In this document: positions 1-9,029 of the stretch, one piece after another | Numbering within the stretch: the first letter of the stretch is position 1 | How the letters are laid out: each line of letters begins with the position of its first letter | Assembly: GCA_049841315.1 (NCBI GenBank) | Contig: JASGDB010000101.1 | Coordinates: 1 to 46,228, forward strand | Length of the DNA: 46,228 nucleotides | Direction: 5' to 3' | Source: JASGDB01 sp049841315 | Lineage (GTDB): Bacteria; Bacteroidota; Bacteroidia; Flavobacteriales; Weeksellaceae | The notes under the pieces: generated by a model | What the model saw: only the letters and a program-made list of their open reading frames with translations | Database searches by the model: none | Told to the model about the DNA's origin: nothing | Made by a program: the position numbers and the translations under genes

Positions 1-725
1 AAAACAATAGAATTTGCCAAAACTTCTCTTGCATCAGGGTAGTATATCCAGAAAAGGTCGATATATTCGTCATTCATTATCGGCATGCCATCCGGGCCAA
101 CCTGTCCCATTGTGCTTGGGTCTTTTCCCATCGCAGCGATACCAAGCAGTCTGTACTTCATTTGCCCGTCTCTCCTGTCGATATACCAGATGCCTTTTAC
201 TTTAATCAGTTTTACATTTTCTGATTTCACTTCATAGACATCGGTATATTCTTTTTTCTGTTCTTCTGTAAGCGGTGTACCCTGCTCATTGATTTTCTCA
301 ATTCCGGCATCGGAAACCGATTGATACCTTACTCTATCAGGAATTGAAGCCGGATCTAATTTAGTAAGAAACATCTCGTCATCATATACTTCCGTTATTT
401 TTCCGGACATAATTGCATCATATAATATTTGATACAATGATTTATTCTGAGTAACAAGACCGTCTTCATTATGGTAAATAGGCTGGTTAATTTTATCATT
501 CAAATCTATGATTTCCCATACCACCATACTTTTCAGGATGTCTTTATCTTCGATAAATCCATAGTCCAGCGGTGTAACTTTCGCAGAAACTGCTGAATCT
601 CCCTCTTTCGTCATGTTTTCCTCACGAAGCCGGCGGAATTCTTCGGGAGATTTGGCATTCAGGATGTTCTGCGCAAAGGCAAATCCTGAAACCAAAACTA
701 AAAAGCTGCTTACAATTTTTTTCAT
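1..725 (-). CDS. gldN: GldN, gliding motility / type IX secretion protein (3' end outside window)
   Basis: GldN is a periplasmic component of the type IX secretion system that forms a ring with the lipoprotein GldK under the outer membrane. Reading leftwards from the ATG at 725, the frame stays open to the window edge (241 codons). It begins with a signal peptide (MKKIVSSFLVLVSGFAFAQ, likely cleaved before the Gln), then NILNAKSPEEFRRLREEN, and further on the typical VKGIWYIDRRDGQMKYR and MNDEYIDLFWIYYPDAREVL. It lies 33 nt downstream of gldM in the conserved gldK-L-M-N order, so it is probably the last gene of that operon. Family identity is supported by both order and sequence; the C-terminus cannot be assessed. 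Confidence 0.93.
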   Translation of the reverse strand, partial: MKKIVSSFLVLVSGFAFAQNILNAKSPEEFRRLREENMTKEGDSAVSAKVTPLDYGFIEDKDILKSMVVWEIIDLNDKINQPIYHNEDGLVTQNKSLYQILYDAIMSGKITEVYDDEMFLTKLDPASIPDRVRYQSVSDAGIEKINEQGTPLTEEQKKEYTDVYEVKSENVKLIKVKGIWYIDRRDGQMKYRLLGIAAMGKDPSTMGQVGPDGMPIMNDEYIDLFWIYYPDAREVLANSIV

Positions 726-758
726 GCTAAAATTAACTTTGTCTATTTCTTAACGATA

Positions 759-2336
759 TTATTGTACATTTATTACTACCGCAGGTATTTTTTTCAAACT
801 TTGGTTTCCGATACCGGAAGCGCTTGCATTGATATTGTATACATAAGCGATGTCTCCTGCTCTCAGGTTTTTAACCAAAGAAGCTGCACCTGAAAGGGAA
901 TTTCCGTTAACTGTCATTGCTGCTTTACCCGGAACTTTAAACATAAAGCTGTTTACGGTAAAGCTCACCGGCCAGTCGAAATCAGGCATTGCTACAGATA
1001 CCGTCTGGTTCGGGATTGAAGAAGCCGGCATAGATACAATATTTTCTCCTCTGATTTGTCCCACTGCTGTTGGTAATCCTTTGATTCTGAATTTAAAAGC
1101 CTGCGAAATACTCTGTCCTTTAGGTCCTTTTCCTGAAATGGTAAGCGTGGTTTCTGCACCTGCTCCCGGAGTAACCGTCCATTTCCCGTTTCCGTTTTTC
1201 GCCACAGTTGCTCCTGTTGCAGAGAGTGTGGTTTTACTGTTATCCGCTCCTAAGATTGAACCTGAAATCGGGTTTGGAAGACCTCTGTACAGCACCTGCA
1301 TTTTGTCTGCGGAAAGCAATGCTCCACTTTCAAAAGCTACGGTTTCAGCTCCTGCGATTACGTTGTAGGTATGCGTATACGGTAATTCTACTGTTTCACC
1401 TTTGGCATTCTGGAAAGTAATTTTTCCTCCGAATGTCTGTGCACCAATACCTCCTGTATTCAGTTTTTTGTAACCCATACCGTTTTCGGTTCTGTCAACA
1501 CCTGTAATGGATAGTCCCGGAACTGTGCTTGCATAAGAACCGATTACTACTTTGGCTTCTGCCGGCTCACCCTGAAGTACAACTGTAGGTCCGGCCACAA
1601 TCGCTTCAAATGCGTTGAACTTAATATCGGCATCTACTTTTTCCTGAAGCATCATTACGATTGCATCGGACTGTACGTTTCTTACTTCCGACTGAAGTAC
1701 TTCAAGGTTGGAAAGAGCTGCGATAAGCGGCTGCCCGTAGAATTTGTACTGAAGCCATGTCTTACCGTTTTTATTTTTCCCGTTCGGAAATTCGGTAACG
1801 AGGTTTTTATTGGCTCTTTTTACTACTTCTTCCATATCAGGAAGAGCTTTAAGATTAGTATTTACAAAGTTTCTATACTCTGCAATTTTCTTCATAAGCT
1901 CCTGTGATTCTTTTGAAGGAGTATTTTCATCTGAATCTTTAAAGAAAAGTCCTGAAGAAGGTTCAGTATTGTTCAGTGCGGCAAAATTATCCTGCACATC
2001 TTCCAATCCTTCTACGTATCCGGATTCTTTTTTAAGAGTTCCTTTCAATCCGTCTATGTAACCAACAATAGCGTCTGCCTGCACTTTCAGCTGTCCATAT
2101 ACTTGATTGGCTTGCGCAAAAGTTTCAGGAGAGGAAGCTGCTTTTGCTTCCAATGTCTTTGCAAAGATATCGTCGTTTTTGGTTTCCACCAGCTTACGCG
2201 TACTGGTAAGAGTCTGGTTGGTATCATTATATGATCTGATGATTTCCTGGTCAATCTGCATCGCGAGCATCGCAATGAAGACGAGATACATCAGGTTAAT
2301 CATCTTCTGACGCGGTGTCTGTTTTCCTTGTGCCAT
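759..2336 (-). CDS. gldM: GldM, type IX secretion motor subunit
   Basis: GldM is the inner-membrane-anchored, periplasm-spanning partner of GldL; together they form the proton-driven rotary motor that powers T9SS export and gliding. The 525-aa product has a short cytoplasmic N-terminus (MAQGKQTPRQKMINLMYL), one membrane helix at about residues 13-30, a helical region to about residue 220, and then beta-rich periplasmic domains with TGVDRTENGMGYKKLNTGG and QMQVLYRGLPNPISG-like segments. Length matches the family. The start is 48 nt downstream of gldL. Family function is established; nothing atypical is visible. Confidence 0.97.
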   Translation of the reverse strand: MAQGKQTPRQKMINLMYLVFIAMLAMQIDQEIIRSYNDTNQTLTSTRKLVETKNDDIFAKTLEAKAASSPETFAQANQVYGQLKVQADAIVGYIDGLKGTLKKESGYVEGLEDVQDNFAALNNTEPSSGLFFKDSDENTPSKESQELMKKIAEYRNFVNTNLKALPDMEEVVKRANKNLVTEFPNGKNKNGKTWLQYKFYGQPLIAALSNLEVLQSEVRNVQSDAIVMMLQEKVDADIKFNAFEAIVAGPTVVLQGEPAEAKVVIGSYASTVPGLSITGVDRTENGMGYKKLNTGGIGAQTFGGKITFQNAKGETVELPYTHTYNVIAGAETVAFESGALLSADKMQVLYRGLPNPISGSILGADNSKTTLSATGATVAKNGNGKWTVTPGAGAETTLTISGKGPKGQSISQAFKFRIKGLPTAVGQIRGENIVSMPASSIPNQTVSVAMPDFDWPVSFTVNSFMFKVPGKAAMTVNGNSLSGAASLVKNLRAGDIAYVYNINASASGIGNQSLKKIPAVVINVQ

Positions 2337-2384
2337 TCTAATAGATTTTTTTAATAATTACAAAATATTTAAAATGTCGGAAAA

Positions 2385-3068
2385 TTAAGATTTCATCGCG
2401 CTCAGCATTCCGCCGTATACTCTGTTAAGGTTGTTTAGGTTAGAAGTCAGCCCCTGAAGTTCCTGATTGAATTTTTCAGACTCGGCTGCAGATTTCTGGA
2501 TATCCTCTACATATTTTCTGGCATACTCAGACTGTGCTTTCCCCTGCTCTATCTGCAGTTCATATAAAGCATTCATACTTGCCATGTGAGCGGCAGCTTT
2601 GGTCAATTCGTCGTTATATCTGTGAGTAGTTGAGGAAACGTCTACCGTACTGTTAATCTGGTCTACAGAATTTGAAAACTTGTCGATTCCTGTTTTAAGT
2701 CTTTCAAAAAGACCGACATCCAGTTTCGCTTCTGAAAGCATTTTATCAAGTTTGTCGGAAAGTGAAGTTTCCAATTCTTTTACTTCTGCCATCTGTAAAG
2801 TGGTAGAATGTCTTGGATTCGGTTTTGCATCTCTATCCAAAAGTTCCGGATAAACGTTTTCCCATGCGTAGGATTCTTCTGTTTTAGGGGGGTCAAATGC
2901 AAACACACAGAAAATAAGGGCTTCAGTGATAAGACCGATAGCAAGCATTACATTTCCTGAGATACCGAACAAACTCCAGTGAGTAAGTTTAAATAAAGCA
3001 CCAATAATTACAATCGCTGCACCAATGGAATAAATGAAGTTATAAACTCCTTCTTTAGTTTTAAACAT
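2385..3068 (-). CDS. gldL: GldL, type IX secretion motor transmembrane subunit
   Basis: GldL forms the ring of transmembrane helices around GldM and carries the proton path of the T9SS motor. The 227-aa product has two N-terminal membrane helices (about residues 10-30 and 36-57) and a long cytoplasmic helical tail. Lys27 in the first helix (LFKLTHW) and Glu49 in the second (GLITEALIF) fall at the positions of the functionally important charged residues of Flavobacterium johnsoniae GldL, so the motor looks intact. It is 34 nt downstream of gldK and 48 nt upstream of gldM, clearly one transcription unit. Confidence 0.97.
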   Translation of the reverse strand: MFKTKEGVYNFIYSIGAAIVIIGALFKLTHWSLFGISGNVMLAIGLITEALIFCVFAFDPPKTEESYAWENVYPELLDRDAKPNPRHSTTLQMAEVKELETSLSDKLDKMLSEAKLDVGLFERLKTGIDKFSNSVDQINSTVDVSSTTHRYNDELTKAAAHMASMNALYELQIEQGKAQSEYARKYVEDIQKSAAESEKFNQELQGLTSNLNNLNRVYGGMLSAMKS

Positions 3069-3102
3069 GTTTTTTATTATTTTTTTTCGTTAGTTATAAT
3101 TC

Positions 3103-4506
3103 TTAATTGGTTTTTCTTTTGATTTTTGCGGAACCTTCCGGAATATCCTGAACTGTTCTGAAACCGATGTAGCTTCTTGCAGAGTCTTTTCTTTCATAAT
3201 CTCTGTAGCCGGTCATCAGAAGGAATCCTACATCTTTCCATGAACCTCCTCTTACCACCTTTCTCGGCTCTCTGTATGCTTGATTGGAGAGATAAGGATT
3301 AAGCGTTGATGAGAATTCATACGTAGAGTTGTTGTACGGAGATTCTGTCCATTCTGCTACATTTCCTGCCATGTCGTATAATCCGAAACCGTTTTTAGGA
3401 AAAGATTTTACCGGAGCTGTATAGGTGTAAGTTCCTTTTTTCTCGTCTTCTATATAGTTTCCTCTTTTCGGTTTAAAGTTGGCAAGATAGCATCCTCTGT
3501 CGTCCGATAAACCCGGTCCGCCCCATGGGTAAGTGGCATTAGGTTTACCGCCTTTAGCCGCATATTCCCATTCTGCTTCTGTAGGAAGGCGGAATGCCAT
3601 TGGTTTTTGTTTCTTTTTCTTCTGCTTTTGGTTCCAGTCGGATTTTGCCTTGGATTTATAATTACAATAGGCTCTTGCCTGATCCCATGTAACTCCCACT
3701 ACCGGATATTTATCATAAGCACTGTGCCAGAAATAGCCGTCATACAGAGGTTCATTATAAGCATAATTGAAATCTCTAATCCACACAGTGGTGTCCGGAT
3801 AAACGGCAATGCTTTCTTTTTTCAGATAATTTGCACCTCTGGACTTGTCTTTTACCGCACTTTCTATATCTTCCCACTGGTAAGAATAAAGGAGCTTTCT
3901 GGAATCAAGAACTCTTTCATTATTAATTCTTTCGTTCGCAGGAATATACATGGATTCCAGAATTTCTGCATATTCTACATCCGGATAATCGGAAGTACTC
4001 CAATTTAAGGGTACACTCCAATCCAATCTTTTGGAATCATCGTAACCATCTCTACCTCCCGTACTTTCCATATATTCCTGATAAGGAGTTTTATTCTCTC
4101 CTGCTTTTTTGGATAAATAGGCAAATTCCCCAATTCCTCCGCTACCGCCTTCTCCTGCGGCTTCAGCCAGTAGTGTTCTTGCGATAGAATCTCTCACATA
4201 CTCTACAAAAACTCTGTATTCAGCATTGGTGGTTTCCGTTTCATCCATAAAGAATGAGGAAACAGTAACTGTCTTTAAATTAGCTTTTTCGGGTGTATTG
4301 GTCATATCCTGATCTGCCATACCCATTACAAAAGAACCTGCCGGAATGGCCAACATTCCATACGGTCTTTCGGCTACAAAAGACTTTGATGACTTTTTAG
4401 GAATAATCTCCCCTCTTGAATCCGGTTTTCCTGCTTTTGTTCTTCCACCTTTTGAACACGACACTAAAAAAGCGGCTGATAATACTACTAAGAATATTCT
4501 TTTCAT
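3103..4506 (-). CDS. gldK: GldK, gliding motility lipoprotein
   Basis: GldK is an outer-membrane-anchored periplasmic lipoprotein of the T9SS that forms rings with GldN. The 467-aa product starts with a lipoprotein signal (MKRIFLVVLSAAFLVSC, lipid attachment at Cys17). A formylglycine-generating-enzyme-like (FGE-sulfatase) domain follows, with MLAIPAGSFVMGMADQD near the start, FRLPTEAEWEYAAKGG, FGLYDMAGNVAEWT and VVRGGSWKD in the C-terminal half. It is the first gene of the gldKLMN set. The 108-nt spacer after glmS carries no obvious terminator, so read-through from glmS is possible. In GldK the FGE fold is structural, not catalytic. Confidence 0.96.
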   Translation of the reverse strand: MKRIFLVVLSAAFLVSCSKGGRTKAGKPDSRGEIIPKKSSKSFVAERPYGMLAIPAGSFVMGMADQDMTNTPEKANLKTVTVSSFFMDETETTNAEYRVFVEYVRDSIARTLLAEAAGEGGSGGIGEFAYLSKKAGENKTPYQEYMESTGGRDGYDDSKRLDWSVPLNWSTSDYPDVEYAEILESMYIPANERINNERVLDSRKLLYSYQWEDIESAVKDKSRGANYLKKESIAVYPDTTVWIRDFNYAYNEPLYDGYFWHSAYDKYPVVGVTWDQARAYCNYKSKAKSDWNQKQKKKKQKPMAFRLPTEAEWEYAAKGGKPNATYPWGGPGLSDDRGCYLANFKPKRGNYIEDEKKGTYTYTAPVKSFPKNGFGLYDMAGNVAEWTESPYNNSTYEFSSTLNPYLSNQAYREPRKVVRGGSWKDVGFLLMTGYRDYERKDSARSYIGFRTVQDIPEGSAKIKRKTN

Positions 4507-4614
4507 GCTGATTCTTGAAATTAAGCGGTAAATATATAATTTTTTCTGATGACTACTGTCATATTTTTTGCAAAACGTATTTTTTCTTAAATTATTTTAT
4601 TGAAATAAATAAAT

Positions 4615-6468
4615 TTACTCAACAGTTACAGATTTTGCGAGGTTTCTCGGCTGGTCAACATTCGCGCCTCTGTATACGGCGATATAATATGCCAGAAGCT
4701 GAAGCGGAACTGATGCCAGAAGCGGAGAGAAACATTCTGAAGTTTCCGGGTATTCGATGACGTAATCCGCCATGGCAGATACCTGCTCGTCTCCTTTGTT
4801 GACAAGAGCGATTACTTTTCCTTTTCTTGCTTTGATTTCCTGTACGTTGCTCACGATTTTATCATAATGTCCCTGTTTCGGAGCGATGATGACAATCGGC
4901 ATATTCTCGTCAATCAGAGCGATAGGCCCGTGTTTCATTTCTGCCGCAGGATACCCTTCTGCGTGGATATAAGAAATTTCTTTCAGTTTAAGCGCACCTT
5001 CAAGGGCTGTCGGGAAATTATATCCTCTTCCCAGATAAAGGAAATTCTGTGCATCCACGAAATTCTTCGCGATTTCTTTTGCGCTTTCATGTGTAGCCTG
5101 AAGAACTTCTTCTACTTTTGAAGGAATATTATCGAGTTCAGTAATCAATTTCATGAATTCCTGATTGCTCAGATGTCCATTGTGTTTTCCTAATTTCAGT
5201 GCGATAAGAGAAAGAATCGTCAGCTGAGCGGTGAATGCTTTGGTAGAAGCCACTCCGATTTCAGGTCCTGCGTGGGTATATGAGCCTGCATCGGTAATTC
5301 TTGAAATGGAAGAATCCACTACATTACAGATTCCGTAGATGAACGCTCCTTTTTCTTTGGCAAGTTTAAGCGCAGCCATTGTATCAGCGGTTTCTCCGGA
5401 TTGTGAAATGGCAATCACCACATCCTTATCTGTAATAATAGGATTTCTGTAACGGAATTCTGAAGCATATTCCACTTCTACCGGGATTCTTGCAAATTCT
5501 TCAATCAGATATTCCCCGATTAATCCGGCATGCCATGAAGTTCCGCAGGCAATGATGATGATTCTTTTCGCATTGTTGAAACGCTCAAGATGATCCCAGA
5601 TTCCTGCCATTTTAATGATTCCTTCATCTACCAGAAGTCTTCCTCTCAGCGTATCCATAATGGATTTCGGCTGTTCAAAGATTTCTTTCAGCATGAAGTG
5701 TTCGTATCCGCCTTTTTCAATCTGTTCAAGGCTTAATTTAAGTTCCTGAATAGCAGGCGTAATTTTTTCGTTTTCTTTAATGGTGCGGATGTCTACTCCT
5801 TTTTCAAGGGAAATGGTTGCCATGTGTCCTTCTTCCAGATATACGGCTTCTTTGGTAAATTCTACGAAAGGGGAAGCGTCGGAAGCAATGAAATATTCAT
5901 TTTCTCCCAAACCGATAGCAAGTGGAGAACCTAATCTTCCTACTACCAGGATTCCCGGGAAATCATCGTGCATCACAGTAATCGCATAGGCTCCGTATAC
6001 TTCATTCAACGCATAACGAACTGCTGTCGGAAAATCAAAATCTGGATTAATATCCATGAAATGCTGGATAAGATTCACCAGGACTTCCGTATCGGTTTCG
6101 GACTGGAATGTAAATCCTTTTTCCAGAAGCATGGTTTTAATGGTATCATAGTTTTCTATAATTCCATTGTGTACCAAAGCGATTTTTCCGTTATTGGAAA
6201 GATGCGGGTGAGAATTTCTGTCGCTCGGAACTCCGTGAGTTGCCCAGCGTGTATGCCCCATCCCGACATTTGCCGTACCTTTCAGCTGTTCTGAAATCGC
6301 TACCAAATCGTCTACTTTTCCTTTTGTTTTGGCTACTTCAAATTCTTTCCCTTCGCTGTCCAGCACAATTCCCGCACTGTCGTATCCTCTGTATTCAAGT
6401 CTTCTGAGTCCGTTAATAACGACTTCATAGGCATCCTGAAATCCTGTATATCCAACTATTCCGCACAT
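4615..6468 (-). CDS. glmS: Glutamine--fructose-6-phosphate aminotransferase (isomerizing)
   Basis: GlmS makes glucosamine-6-phosphate from fructose-6-phosphate and glutamine, the first committed step to UDP-GlcNAc for peptidoglycan and LPS. The 617-aa product begins MCGIVGYTG, with Cys2 becoming the N-terminal nucleophile of the class II glutamine amidotransferase domain (to about residue 230). Two SIS sugar-isomerase domains follow, visible at SQSGETADTMAALK and ALKLKEISYIHAEGYPAAEMKHGP, and the end is the conserved LAKSVTVE. Length is normal. It sits 29 nt downstream of the DUF4270 gene and is probably cotranscribed with it. No glmS ribozyme-like element is apparent in that short spacer. 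Confidence 0.98.
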   Translation of the reverse strand: MCGIVGYTGFQDAYEVVINGLRRLEYRGYDSAGIVLDSEGKEFEVAKTKGKVDDLVAISEQLKGTANVGMGHTRWATHGVPSDRNSHPHLSNNGKIALVHNGIIENYDTIKTMLLEKGFTFQSETDTEVLVNLIQHFMDINPDFDFPTAVRYALNEVYGAYAITVMHDDFPGILVVGRLGSPLAIGLGENEYFIASDASPFVEFTKEAVYLEEGHMATISLEKGVDIRTIKENEKITPAIQELKLSLEQIEKGGYEHFMLKEIFEQPKSIMDTLRGRLLVDEGIIKMAGIWDHLERFNNAKRIIIIACGTSWHAGLIGEYLIEEFARIPVEVEYASEFRYRNPIITDKDVVIAISQSGETADTMAALKLAKEKGAFIYGICNVVDSSISRITDAGSYTHAGPEIGVASTKAFTAQLTILSLIALKLGKHNGHLSNQEFMKLITELDNIPSKVEEVLQATHESAKEIAKNFVDAQNFLYLGRGYNFPTALEGALKLKEISYIHAEGYPAAEMKHGPIALIDENMPIVIIAPKQGHYDKIVSNVQEIKARKGKVIALVNKGDEQVSAMADYVIEYPETSECFSPLLASVPLQLLAYYIAVYRGANVDQPRNLAKSVTVE

Positions 6469-6497
6469 ATATTTTTTCTCTAAATTAAATTTTAAAA

Positions 6498-8054
6498 TTA
6501 ACGTTGTCCATAAGTTATTAAAAGTTTTGCTCCTTTTGAAAACAATGGGTCTTGTTCGTCGAGCACCGTACCCACCAATACGGCTCTGTACGGTGTATAG
6601 CCATACGTGTTATAATTCTGGCTGTCTGTGTAAGATGAACCCACAAGACTTCCATAGCTGTCGTAGGTATAGTTTCCTACATTGATGATGAAATGCTGTG
6701 GTTCTACCTCATTTTCTACTATATTACGAATGGTTTGTGTAATTCCTATGTCATAATAAGCGGGATTACTGTACAGATTATAGGTTTTCACCAGATAATA
6801 ATTTCCGGAACCTGATAATGTGGCCATATCTGTCAGAAAATCATAAGAATCTTTTTGCTTAACGGTAAAATAATCCGGTTTTTTATAATTATTATTCCAG
6901 GTTTCCTCATCTGTATAGACTCTGATTTTTGCTGTGATAATCCCAATTTTATCGTTTTTATATTTATTTCTAAGCTCGGTTATGGTAGTTTCAGGAATTT
7001 TGAAACCTGCACCACCGCCGCCCATTCCTTGAACATAAAGTTTGGCATTACCGGAAATGGTATCCTGTACTGCTATATTCGTTCCTGTTCTGTCGTATTG
7101 TACTTGGGAAAACAATGCGTTGGAAATGGTTGTATTAAATGTATAAGTATCCTCCACTCTCTCCACGGTATTATCGTCATCCGTTTCATCTTTTTTGTAA
7201 TACATGGTAATATCGATGCTGGTAGGAACGAATTTGAACAAATACCCGTCATCCTCCTGCACAGAAATTCTTATTCCTTTGAAATAACGGATAAAACTCG
7301 CTGCATCTGCCAGCTGTGTAGCTCCCTCTTTTGCAATAATTTTATTCTGAAAGAAATCCTTATCCAGATTCATGCGGATAGAGGCATCTCTGGTAAACAG
7401 TTCACTGTTATCCGTATCTTTGGTAATTTTTACGGAAGTGATTTTTCCGTTAAATTCTTTTGAGCCTATTTCCGCTCCCAAAGCCACAGATTTATTGGAT
7501 GAAATACTATCCGATGCACTTCCCAAGAAATCAGTTACTTCATGAACTTTAATGTTCAATACAGCATCATTACCGTTTATTTTTGTTTTTCCGTATTTTT
7601 TTACAGGATATGTGGTAACTACTTTTTTGGATTCTATTTCATCGTCTCCGTATTTATAATCGTCCACAGTAGTGGTCGTTATGGAATCTTCTGCGGATTC
7701 ATACGCCGGCTTAATCGTCAGCACTACGGAATCCAGAACGGGGTTATCACCGAAATCGGGGTCGTAGGTAGAAAGCCTCAGCTGTGTAACATAGCTTGCT
7801 TTCTGCATTCCGAACCGGGGTTCTGTAAATGCTCCTACTGCCACACTATCCAGCCGTCCGCCGTCCGCCCTCAGTATCAAATCATTATTACTGACATTAT
7901 ACGCAATCAGCGGAAATGAGGCATCCACTGCTTCTGCTCCTGTAAAAAATTGAGAACCCAACAAATCTGCATCCGGCTCACAGTTCCACATAATCATCCC
8001 TCCTACAACTGCTGCGGAAGCAATATTGAAGAATTTCTTAAATCTGTTTATCAT
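6498..8054 (-). CDS. DUF4270 family lipoprotein
   Basis: A 518-aa exported lipoprotein of the DUF4270 family, which is widespread in Bacteroidota and has no settled biochemical role. The N-terminus is a lipoprotein signal ending MIMWNCEPD (lipid attachment at Cys25), followed by DLLGSQFFTG, a typical DUF4270 opening. The rest is predicted beta-rich with many Thr/Asp/Asn residues. Its start is only 4 nt from the stop of the GT5-like gene and its stop is 29 nt from glmS, so the three form a tight operon. That context suggests a cell-envelope role, but this is inference. Confidence 0.85.
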   Translation of the reverse strand: MINRFKKFFNIASAAVVGGMIMWNCEPDADLLGSQFFTGAEAVDASFPLIAYNVSNNDLILRADGGRLDSVAVGAFTEPRFGMQKASYVTQLRLSTYDPDFGDNPVLDSVVLTIKPAYESAEDSITTTTVDDYKYGDDEIESKKVVTTYPVKKYGKTKINGNDAVLNIKVHEVTDFLGSASDSISSNKSVALGAEIGSKEFNGKITSVKITKDTDNSELFTRDASIRMNLDKDFFQNKIIAKEGATQLADAASFIRYFKGIRISVQEDDGYLFKFVPTSIDITMYYKKDETDDDNTVERVEDTYTFNTTISNALFSQVQYDRTGTNIAVQDTISGNAKLYVQGMGGGGAGFKIPETTITELRNKYKNDKIGIITAKIRVYTDEETWNNNYKKPDYFTVKQKDSYDFLTDMATLSGSGNYYLVKTYNLYSNPAYYDIGITQTIRNIVENEVEPQHFIINVGNYTYDSYGSLVGSSYTDSQNYNTYGYTPYRAVLVGTVLDEQDPLFSKGAKLLITYGQR

Positions 8055-8058
8055 TAAA

Positions 8059-8847
8059 TTATTGTTCTGTTGAATTATATACGCCGTCTATTGAATTTTC
8101 GTCTTTGTATTCGAATTTTGGCGTTTTTGTTTTGTTATAGGCTTCGTCAAGGTCTTTTTCAAGAAATTCATCTCCTTTTACTACGGCGTCTACCAGCTCC
8201 ATGCTTCCTTTTACAAAACTTCGGAAACACGGTTTTTTTAACGCCTGAATCCCTTCTATATTGTCAAACTTCAGGATTTCTTTTGCTTTAGCACTCAAAA
8301 CTGCATCTTCTTCGTTGTATACAGAAAGAACCAGCTTGGTATTGGTAAAATAATAATCATTTTTGTAATACGTTTTGAGATAAAGCGGAATAAAAGACGA
8401 CATCCAGCCGTGAAGATGAATCACATCGGGAACCCAGTTCAGTTTTTTGATGGTTTCCAGAACGCCTCTTGCAAAGAAAACTGCTCTTTCGGCATTGTCA
8501 TCAAAATATTTCCCTTCTTCATCTGCAAAAAAGGTTTTTCTTTTGAAATATTCCTCATTGTCGATGAAGTACACCTGAAGCCGTTCTCCCGGAAGAGAAG
8601 CCACTTTAATAATCAAAGGCTGGTCCAAGTCATTGATGATGATATTCATTCCGGAAAGCCTGATGACCTCGTGAAGCTGAAATTTTCTTTCGCTGATTTG
8701 TCCAAATCTCGGCATAAACACACGAACGTCGTTTCCTTCCTGATGCATCTTCAGCGCCATTTTATTTACCATTTTCGCCATGTTGCTTTCTTCCTGATAA
8801 GGAAACATCTCCGTAGTGATGTACAAAATTTTCTGATTCGTCGGCAT
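8059..8847 (-). CDS. Glycogen/starch synthase-like protein, N-terminal GT5 domain only
   Basis: The product matches the catalytic N-terminal Rossmann domain of GT5 glycogen synthases: ILYITTEMFPY at the start, VRVFMPRFGQI, and WVPDVIHLHGWMSSFIPLYL in the middle. It is only 262 aa, against roughly 480 for a full GlgA, and lacks the second GT-B domain that holds most donor-binding residues. The tail is charged and low-complexity. It may therefore be a non-catalytic or repurposed paralogue; calling it a working glycogen synthase would be unsafe. It heads the operon with the DUF4270 gene and glmS, diverging from panC across a 182-bp spacer. Confidence 0.8.
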   Translation of the reverse strand: MPTNQKILYITTEMFPYQEESNMAKMVNKMALKMHQEGNDVRVFMPRFGQISERKFQLHEVIRLSGMNIIINDLDQPLIIKVASLPGERLQVYFIDNEEYFKRKTFFADEEGKYFDDNAERAVFFARGVLETIKKLNWVPDVIHLHGWMSSFIPLYLKTYYKNDYYFTNTKLVLSVYNEEDAVLSAKAKEILKFDNIEGIQALKKPCFRSFVKGSMELVDAVVKGDEFLEKDLDEAYNKTKTPKFEYKDENSIDGVYNSTEQ

Positions 8848-9029
8848 AATTATTTTTCTTCTTTTTAATCTGAAAATTCAGACCTTGTAGATTTGCAAAA
8901 TTACAAAATTTTACAAAACTATATTTGTATTAACACATTTTATGATAAGTAAATTGAAATGCTGAATAGTTTTTAAAATTTTGAAACGTTTTTTTTCTAT
9001 TTTTACATCATTAAAAAAAACAGCTTACA
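8848..9029. promoter_or_regulatory. Divergent promoter region between the GT5-like gene and panC
   Basis: This AT-rich 182-bp spacer lies between two divergent genes. On the plus strand a TATATTTG box occurs at 8920-8927 and a weaker TATTTTTA at 8998-9005. On the minus strand TAATTTTG (8896-8903) and TAGTTTTG (8914-8921) fit the Bacteroidota -7 consensus TAnnTTTG. None has a well-spaced -33 TTG, so the exact promoters are uncertain. Confidence 0.4.

Noticed and set aside
850..1368. 172-codon plus-strand ORF
   Set aside because: It lies wholly inside gldM on the opposite strand; gldM is certain and this frame has no family resemblance.
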